A stretch of DNA of 64,000 nucleotides from Artocarpus heterophyllus. Its lineage: Eukaryota > Streptophyta > Magnoliopsida > Rosales > Moraceae. Under the pieces are notes generated by a model, which did no database searches, had not been told where the DNA came from, and saw only the letters and a program-made list of their open reading frames with translations. The first letter of the stretch is position 1, and each line of letters begins with the position of its first letter. The position numbers were made by a program, and so were the translations under genes. The DNA is taken from assembly GCA_025403435.1 (NCBI GenBank), contig CM046350.1, forward strand, positions 27,606,938 through 27,670,937, in the 5' to 3' direction. Shown here in pieces: positions 56,569-64,000 of this stretch.

Positions 56569-57054
56569 TTGCATGTTAACATACCTTTTGCAGAAGCTTT
56601 AGCAGAAATTCTTAGCTATGGCAAGTTCATGAAGTGGGTGCTCTCCAAGAAGATGAAATTAAAAGAGCATACGACAGTTGCACTTATTAAGGAGTGCAAT
56701 GCTATCTTGTATATGAAGTTTCCGCCCAAGTTAAAAGCTCCGGGGAGATTTTGTATACCTTGCACTATTGATTCTTATAATTGTGACATGGTTTTATGTG
56801 ACTTAGGTGCAAGTGCGAACTTAATGCCACTCTTTGTGTTTCAAAAGTTGGGATTAGGAGAAATTAAGCCCACCACCGTGTCACTCCAATTAGCTTATTG
56901 GTTCATCCAGTATACAAAGAATGTGTTGGAAGATGTGCTCACCAAGGTTGGTAATTTCATACTTTCATCATATTTCTTAGTATTGGACATAGAGGAAGAT
57001 CATGAGATCCTTTTGATTCTTGAGGCACCATTCTCAGTTATCGTAATGCCATAA
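56569..57054 (+). pseudogene. Athila-type aspartic protease domain, isolated
   Basis: A 161-codon open frame starts with IPFAEALAEILSYGKFMKWVL, the segment that leads into Athila/Tat protease, and holds the active-site motif LCDLGASANLMP near residues 77-88 (about 56797-56832) and the strand VLDIEEDHEILLILEAPF near the C-terminus. Athila-type proteases use D-L-G-A rather than D-T-G-A, so the motif is as expected. The upstream Gag and downstream RT, RNase H and integrase are absent. The frame itself is open across the domain, unusually well preserved for this window. Confidence 0.75.
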
Positions 57055-58964
57055 TCAATATGCCAAAGGAGGAGCTAAGCTTGGGTGTGGAGGATGAAAA
57101 AGTGACTTTAGAGTTCTCATGATATCCAGTGATCCACAAGAATCAACCTTGTGCCATCAAAAAGAAAAAGTGGATCAAGGGGTAGCTGAGCACAAGGTGA
57201 AAGCTATCATTCCTCCAAAGGGACAAGACAAAGGAAGGAAGGCTAAGAGCAAGGACTTGGATTTTCAATCATTTAGGCCGCCATCAACTCAATTCCACCA
57301 TACTGATGTGAATGGAACAATAGGAGACGAAATTCATGAAGACCATAAGGAGAAAGAGAACCATAAGTGCAAGCTTGCAATAGAGTAGTCTATTCATAAC
57401 ATAAAGGATAGAGTTTGAAGGAAGGAGAACGTCGGGCTAATGACTCTAAACCTAGCACTTATTGGGAGGCAATCCAATCATTCTAAACTCTATCTTTTGT
57501 ATTTATTTAGTTATTTTATATTTGGTTTTTTTTTGTTTATTTAGGTGGTTTTCTTGTTAAATTCTTATACATGATTTCTTCTATTACTTTGCCAGCTTTC
57601 TCCTTTGATGAAATTGGACCGTAAAACAAAGTTCCAACCAAAAGAAGTTATGAAGAATAAGGAAGGGGAGGAGTAATTTGACTTGGTCATCTGTAGGGAA
57701 GTTTTCTTTGCGTTCACTTTTTCATTGTCTCTCTATATTGAGGACAATATTAATTTTAAGTTTGAAGAGAGAGATATTAAAAAGATTGCTTTTGTACTCT
57801 TTTTTGTGTGTTTTTGTGTTTTTAAGTTATATTTTAATTTAATGAGTCAAAGTCGATGATAAAATATAGCTTTATTTGATAATAGTTCTCAAGAGATGAT
57901 AATCATTGTTTTTGCCTGTTTGCCTGATTCTTGTGTCAGTTTTTATTTTGCTTATGATTCTTTATCATTATGATTCACTTAGTTATTTTGCTTACTTAGA
58001 GAAAGTTTATACGAATTAAATTTTTTTCTAAGATCTCATTAAATTTTAGAACTTTTTTGTTTGTCACCTAAGGCGAAATCCTTGATGATGCACTACTTAC
58101 GACATGATTTATCCCTAGTCGTCTTATTGAGCTTGATTAAGCCATTTTCTTTGTTACCTACATTTTTATCCTAGCTTTTAAATGATTTTTCAAATTCTAA
58201 CCTTCACCTTATAAGCATGATGGTTATTCTAGGATGCATTTTTGAGCTATACTTGCATATGGGAGCAAGGGTAGTGTTGTGAAGTCATTTTGTTTGTTTA
58301 CATAAAATTTAAAAAAAAATACAAAAAAAGAGTGATACATCCATTTTTCATATTCATAAATGCAAAAGAAATAAATTTTGGGATATATTTTCTAAAAAAG
58401 AGAAAGAAAAAGAAAATAAGAAGTTAGAATACGGATAGATGACAAGAAGAAGTTTCCTTTTAGGGAGATGTACTTGGAATATTATATAGAGCTCTACAAA
58501 AGGCCCTAGGGAAATTAGCATATTTTTAGGGTTTTGAACCTTCTTTTTAACTATCACCATACCCTAACCCTTGCCACATATTACAAGCTTAATAAAATCG
58601 TATTGATCCATAATGATATATTAATCAACGTTAATGAAGAGTAACATGAAAAGCAAGCCTATAGAATTCACAAGTTTCTTAACCTAGAGATCAATTATAA
58701 TTCATTTGTTTCCATAAATTGATATAAGTTAATAATTGTTGAGTAGAATTTGGCTAATCATACATACATAAGGAATTTTAAGTAAGGTAAGATAAGCACT
58801 TGAATTGAAATTCTAAACATTTTCAGTAATTTAAGTTTCTCTTGAGTTGTTGATTTTGTGCAATCTTTAAGGCTTACTATTTGTGTCGAAACTAAATCAT
58901 TTTTCATTCTTAGTTTTTCATTTTTATTTTTGCTCGAGGACAAGTAAAATATTAAGTTTGGGAG
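57055..58964 (+). other. 3' region of the protease-only Athila derivative
   Basis: A Lys-rich frame (57119-57388) follows the protease. At about 57430-57475 stands the string GTCGGGCTAATGACTCTAAACC...TTGGGAGGCAATCC, which in Athila/Tat elements normally follows the integrase. A first polypurine-like string GAGGACAATATTAATTTTAAG (57741) and a second, GCTCGAGGACAAGTAAAAT...AAGTTTGGGAG (58932-58964), precede the LTR. Pol is therefore deleted between 57055 and 57430. Confidence 0.6.
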
Positions 58965-61055
58965 TGTTATAACTTTAAACATAGAGTTAGTTTAGCTCTA
59001 TTTAGTGTTGAAGTTGGCTATGTTCTTGAGGTTTTAATTTAATTTAATTTAATTTCCTTCTGTTTTAATTTAATTTTAGTTTAGTTGTTTTTTGTGTTAT
59101 TTGTTTTTAGTTTATTTTAATTTGTTTTAATTTAATTTAGTTTCCTTTTTTTTATTTATTTTCCCTTATTTATGTAGGTTGATTAGGTGAAGTAAGAAAT
59201 TTGGTAAATTGGTGTCAAAATTCAGAATCAAAAAGCTCCATGACAAATGCCACATGCAGAAGCCAACTGCACATCACAACCACAGATCGTACAAGAATTG
59301 ATCTCTAGCATAGGTAAGGTACAACCTAGGCAAGGAGAGAATGGAAGGAAAAGTAAAGCCAGCGTGTATCGCAGTTTTAGCCCAAAGATGGATCAATTGC
59401 AGCGCATTCCATGGTGCTCCCGTGCGTCCTTTTTTTCTCATCTAGTTCTCTTACGTCATGTGTCACCCAAGCCGCCAGCTTCAGTCCTATTTCGCCAAGT
59501 GTCCATTTGTGTCAGACCTTTTTTAGCTGATTTTTCTCCTTGGAAAGCATGAATGAAAAAAGAAAATAAAAGAATAAAAAAGAGAAAAGCTGTCCTTGTT
59601 GTCAAAGACCAAATCAAAAAATTAATAAAAAGAAAGCTAAACAGTATTTTTATTTAAAGGTAGCAATAAATATGTTCGTATCGGTATGTTTATAGCATGA
59701 CACGTTTAACCCGAACACAAACACGATACGATTAATAAACGTGTCAAAAATACAAACATGAACACGATACGTCTATAGCATGCGCAACATGATACGACAT
59801 GATTAACACGATTATTAAACGTGCCGTAACAGGTTAACACGATAACAATGCGCATATGACACGTTTATGACCCAGTTAACTAAAAATTAAAAAAAGCCAA
59901 TAAAGAAAATTAACAAAAACACAATATCTAATTAATACTAACATACTACAAACATTTCAAATATTTTAATTTTTAAGTTTAAATGTGTTATAAATGGTGA
60001 GTCGTGTCGTGCCGTGTGGACACGTTTATGGCCCGTTTAATTAAATGTGTTAAGGCGTGTTAGCACGAATCCAGCCCGTTTATTTTCGTGTTATTCGTGC
60101 AAACCCATTCATGGCCCAATTAATAAATGCGCGGTCCAAACTCATTTATCTCATGTCGTTTTTGTATCGTGTCATCGTATCGTGTTTGACATTGTTAGCC
60201 CTACCCTCATCCCATACATTTTCTTGTGGCCTCAGCGCCCAAAAGTCGTCCTACAACTCACTTTAGAAGTGAAAAAATCAAAAAAAAAAAAATTCAAATT
60301 TTTCTTAAGTTGTTTATGTTGCTCAAAGCCTCTAAATAGGACTTTTTAGGGTTCAATTGAGGACTTTGAAAAGACTTTTGCAGACCTTTGTAGGCTTTTG
60401 AAGGCAAAATAAGTAAGAGAAAAGACTTAGAGAAGGAGAAGAAGGCAATAAAGTCAAGAGACAGAGGTGTTTATCATCTTTAACACTAGTATCTTTTTTC
60501 TCTTTCTTTGTTCATGTTTAAGAATATTATAATGGTTTTATTTTATTTCATCATAAACTAATTTTATTTTTCTAGTGGCTAGATATAGCCTATGCCAAAT
60601 ACTATGTCTTTTATTGTTTAATTATTTTTAATATATTTTCTTTTAGATTATTTATATTATTCTATTCTTAATGCTTTTGATTTATAGGTTTTAAATTAGA
60701 TGATTTAATATTTAGAATTCGACACTCTATAGGGGGATTTTTAGATACAAAATAGGATAATATGACTAGGATTTCATAGAGTTCGAAGGGCCTATATTTC
60801 CTTTGTAGTTGTTTAAAAGAACCATAGAACTTAATAAATTTTTAATAATTTAATTTTTATTGGGATATCAAGATTGGTTATTCGGAATATTTTCTCTCAA
60901 CACTCAAGAGAGGGAGTTGAATACATTAGGGTTCGTGACTAATAAACTGAGAAAAGTATTTAGATTGACAATCAAACGGCATAGTTGATGACTTGGTGAA
61001 GTCAAAACCTTTAGAGTTTGTTGTCATTGATTATCTTGCCATTAAAGTCTTGATT
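58965..61055 (+). mobile_element. Athila-type LTR, copy C, with MITE insertion, 3'-truncated
   Basis: It starts TGTTATAAC right after the polypurine tract and matches copy B from about 59215 and copy A from 60203. A MITE occupies 59659-60202. The LTR breaks off at about 61055 within the CTTGCCATTAAAGTCTTGATTT block, where the hairpin array begins, so its last roughly 200 bp are missing. The open frames at 59247-59552 and 60047-60349 are not genes. Confidence 0.65.
59659..60202. mobile_element. MITE, probably hAT-derived
   Basis: The ends GGTAGCAATAA and TTGTTAGCCCT are imperfect inverted repeats. The interior is rich in CACGATACG/CGTGTCGTG strings in opposite orientations in the two halves, giving long-range foldback ability. 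No coding capacity. Copy A has the same MITE at the same LTR position, copy B does not. Confidence 0.6.
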
Positions 61056-61390
61056 TGGTTAAAAAACTATCGTGAAAACTTCAGTCGTGGAACCACTTGG
61101 AGTTTTCACGACGATTTTTTACCGTCGTGTAATAGAAAAATTGGCGTGGTAAGGGGTTGTGTGGAGTACTTTTCCACGATAGTTATTTGAAAAACCATTG
61201 TGGAAAAGAAGGTTTCCATGACGGTTATTTGGAAAACCGTCATGGAAACCCTTGTGTTCCATGATTCCATGACGGTTTTTCAAATAACCGTCGTGGAACA
61301 AAAGGGTTTCCACGATGGTTATTTGAAAAACGGTCGTGGAACATAGGGTTTCCATGATGGTTTTTCAAGTAACCGTCGTGGAAAATTGGT
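61056..61390. repeat. Array of hairpins, CACTA-type subterminal repeats
   Basis: Five consecutive inverted repeats of about 36 bp (about 61168-61206, 61211-61247, 61264-61299, 61307-61341 and 61349-61384) plus a partial one at 61095-61130. Arms are TTTCCACGACGG/CCGTCGTGGAAA or variants. The centre is GGTTATTTGAAAAACC in units 1, 2 and 4 and its reverse complement in units 3 and 5 (unit 4 with one change). Such arms are typical of subterminal regions of plant CACTA elements, but no CACTA terminus is visible. Confidence 0.75.
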
Positions 61391-61760
61391 ATTCCCCTAA
61401 AAAAAAATCTCTAAAAATTTTTGATTTCCCATGGGATGGCCAGTCCCTTGTGTTATCCATTACAGTAAGGCTCTAATTGCATACAAAAATTGGTGTATAT
61501 TGAAATTAGAAGGTATTTACAAGATCATTTATATTTGAGCTATTTTGAGCAATTATTTATCTACTATCTCCATCTATCTATCTAAAGAGCACATACCTAT
61601 TTACAAATTATACACACTCTAATCTAACTTCATGTATATAAAATCTTTTTTTCTTAAGGCTTGTATACCACTTGTAATTATATTCCGCATGAAACGTAGA
61701 ATAAAAAAACCACATTCTATGTTTCCTTGTCGTCTTGGACACTTACGTTTGGAATATAGT
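61391..61760. other. Non-coding stretch, nothing recognised
   Basis: No gene, RNA or repeat end could be identified. The final bases ATAGT (61756-61760) may be the target duplication of the LTR that follows. Confidence 0.35.
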
Positions 61761-64000
61761 TGTAACACCGTCCTATTTTATGTAACGGACCACGTTAAGT
61801 TAGTAACGTTGATAAAGAATTTTATTAATAAATTTAGTTATATGATATAATATGTGATGTGCATGTTACTAACTTTTTATGTCAAGTTTTGTGACAGGTG
61901 ACGACCGCATGGGATCGTTGTGCTCTAGTGTTCATGTGAAATTTTAAGAATATGTTTATTTATGATGCAATAATGTATGAATGTTTTATTGTATGGCAAT
62001 TAAGGACAGTTCGGCAGGCCAAACTTTTAAGATCGGCAGGCCAAACATTCTGCCCAAGATCGGTAGGCTGAAGAAACCCATCGGCAGGCCGAACTTGTGG
62101 AACCAGCAGGCCGAAGAGGAAAAACCGGCAGGCCGAACACGGCTGACGAGCAGTCAGCTAAAATCTCTCCAAATTTATGGCTGAGTTAATTACGTTAATT
62201 GGATGATTTAATGTGATTAATTGGCATAATTAAGGATTGATTTTATTAGTTAAGGAAATTAAAGGGGTTTGACCTGCATTGATTTGTGTCAATTTAAATG
62301 GTTTCCAATTTTAAATGGGCAAAACATGGAAAGTTGTGAGTGATTGTTTGGTTTCTTCTTTTCTTTCCTTTCTTCACGCCTCTTGCCTCCCTCAACAGTC
62401 AAAAAATTCTAACTTAATGAAGGGAATTGAATTCCCATCAATTATGTTTATTACGTTAAAAATTTTAACGTTTCCTTTTTCATTATTTTCTCTCCTTCTC
62501 ACGTTTTCTCTCTCAAAATTCTGAGACATGTGTTCCTCTCATCCTCTTCTCTTCTCCACGAGTTCTTCTTCTCTCTCTCTCATGAAAATTCTTTGCAAAT
62601 ATTGAAAGAAAAAGTCTTATTTTGTTGGTTAAAATTCAAGGATTTTGAGAAGAAACTTCAAGGTATGAATTCGGCTTTTCTAGTATTTTTGACAAGAAAT
62701 TCTTCTCCTCGTTTCGTCTACAATATCTTTCTATAGGTATTGTGTTTTGTCTCAAATTTTTAAATGTGATGTTATGCATATATGTTATATGGTGTTTTCT
62801 AATTTCATGTCATATGAATGTTTTATGAAAAATGAATATTTCTGTCTTCTACTCTTCACAGTAATGTTACTGTTAATTTTGATATATGAAAAATGTAATG
62901 ATTATTCAAGAGGCAATGAATGATGTTTCCATGAAAAGTTGTTAAGAATATGCAAGTGTAATGTAAGATGAATGTATTTTATGATTATGAATTTTTTATG
63001 AGATTATAATAAGAAAACTGTTTTGATAATGTTGTTTTTGGGATTTTCGTTTTATTAAACATTTTATGTATTTACATGATTTTATGATAATAAAATGATT
63101 TTATGCATGATAATATGATGATTGTATGGAGTTTTAAATTAAAATATATGTATTTGTTCGAAAATGTTTTATTTAAAAGATAAATATGTTTAAAATGTAT
63201 GGTTTATTTTTATATGCTTAAGGTAATTTTTATAATTAAAGAAAAACCATAATAACATGTTTATGTGATGACAATGTTTATGGTTATGAATTATTGATTG
63301 TAAAGGATGAGATGAAAATATATATGTGATGATAATTTCATGTTTTACGATGATGGTTATGGATTATGAGATGAATGTATATGAATGAATGTTATATGCA
63401 TGAATGTTTTATGATACGTATTAATGTTATTGCATCTTTAAATGAAAAATGACATGAACACTTAAGGAACGAGCACTACGAGACCGCGACATCATCACCA
63501 AATCACGTTAAGGTTAAGTAAGCTAACGATAAGGTAAGTACGTTCTCACCTGCAACATGACATCTTTTTCAAGGTTTGATGATATGTTTACAAGGATATT
63601 CATGATGATTTTATGATGATTTTCCTTAAAGGATTTCTTATGAAAGATTTTCATGATTTTAAGTTATGCATGATGTTTATGGCATGTTTTAAAGTATGAA
63701 AAGTACGTATATATGTATCACCTAATAAGTGTTGCACACCCAATGTTATGAAATGTCATGTTTGGTTTGGGATTAGCTACCCTTCTCCTGTCATGACGGC
63801 GCGCCTATGATGATGTTTATGGTGCAACACTTGGGGCCCTTAAGATAAAAATGTAATAAGTTTTAAAATGGTCAACGTAATGAAAGATATGTTTCTATGA
63901 AATTGTGCTTAAGGCACTTTTATGATATGATGATGATGATGATGATGATGATGTTTATGAAATGTTTTAAATTGTGAGAATTATATGTACTTACTAAGCA
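61761..64000 (+). mobile_element. Ty3/gypsy-type LTR, truncated by window end
   Basis: It starts TGTAACACCGTCC, the usual opening of Tekay/Del-type LTRs. A dyad array lies at 62008-62140 and a pyrimidine-rich stretch at 62340-62600, the latter resembling a transcription start region. Downstream is AT-rich DNA with many ATGAT-like strings, a GATGATGATG run at 63924-63952, and TACTTACTAAGCA at the window edge, similar to the TACTGAGC string late in such LTRs. Whether it is a solo LTR or part of a full element cannot be seen. Confidence 0.6.
62008..62142. repeat. Six-unit GC-rich dyad array, about 22-bp period
   Basis: Cores CGGCAGGCC, or variants CGGTAGGCT and CAGCAGGCC, start at 62012, 62034, 62061, 62082, 62104 and 62126; spacings are 22, 27, 21, 22 and 22. 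The flanking arms often extend to GTTCGGC/GCCAAAC or ATCGGC/GCCGAAC. It is the same core as in the solo LTR at 14544-16740, with unrelated spacer sequence. Confidence 0.9.

Noticed and set aside
61119..61355. Minus-strand frame with repeated HDG/HNG motifs
   Set aside because: It is translation of the hairpin array; the repeat period explains it fully.

Overview
The window is plant nuclear DNA. It is AT-rich and consists almost entirely of transposable elements; I see no intact host gene, tRNA or rRNA. The mix of Ty1/copia and Ty3/gypsy LTR elements primed by tRNA-iMet, Athila-type gypsy elements with a tRNA-Asp-like primer site, a CACTA end, a PIF/Harbinger element, MITEs and an endogenous pararetrovirus points to a flowering plant, probably a eudicot. 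The species cannot be named from this sequence.

Layout. 1-1115: 3' end of a CACTA transposon. 2906-3345 and 17339-17701: a dispersed duplicated segment. 3727-5338: a truncated Athila-type LTR carrying a MITE end, plus primer site and leader. 5340-11748: a truncated minus-strand Ty1/copia element whose gag is split by a solo LTR (6352-8454). 12535-13760: a putative terminal-inverted-repeat element holding GC-rich, gene-like sequence that is tandemly duplicated. 13763-14543: a short copia LTR with primer site and leader. 14544-16740: a solo gypsy LTR with a perfect 5-bp target duplication. 17702-24155: a decayed endogenous caulimovirid (movement, coat, protease, RT, RNase H, second ORF, promoter and poly(A) signal).

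24456-47560: an old Athila-type element (LTR, primer site, gag) broken up by later insertions. A Ty1/copia element (27240-36792, TSD GTATC, LTRs about 4 percent diverged over the part I compared) lies in its gag. A solo copia LTR (37080-47447) also lies in gag and is itself split by a full-length Ty3/gypsy chromovirus (37239-46073, TSD GTAAA). The chromovirus has LTRs that differ only by one base in a T-run and an uninterrupted 1565-residue Gag-Pol. It is the youngest insertion and the only intact protein-coding unit in the window.

47587-50456: two LTRs of another Athila-like family in opposite orientation, forming a 1-kb-armed inverted repeat. 50606-55320: a PIF/Harbinger element with decayed transposase and Myb-like genes. 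56569-61055: an Athila derivative that keeps only a protease domain between its 3' region and LTR. 61056-61390: an array of short hairpins typical of CACTA subterminal DNA. 61761-64000: a gypsy-type LTR running off the window.

The most unusual signal is an array of short GC-rich dyads (core CGGCAGGCCG) spaced about 22 bp apart. It occurs in two different gypsy LTRs and, in shorter or variant form, in LTR and leader DNA of a Ty1/copia family. At the equivalent position of two homologous copia LTRs the dyad sequence has been exchanged for a different one. I know of no standard annotation for this module.
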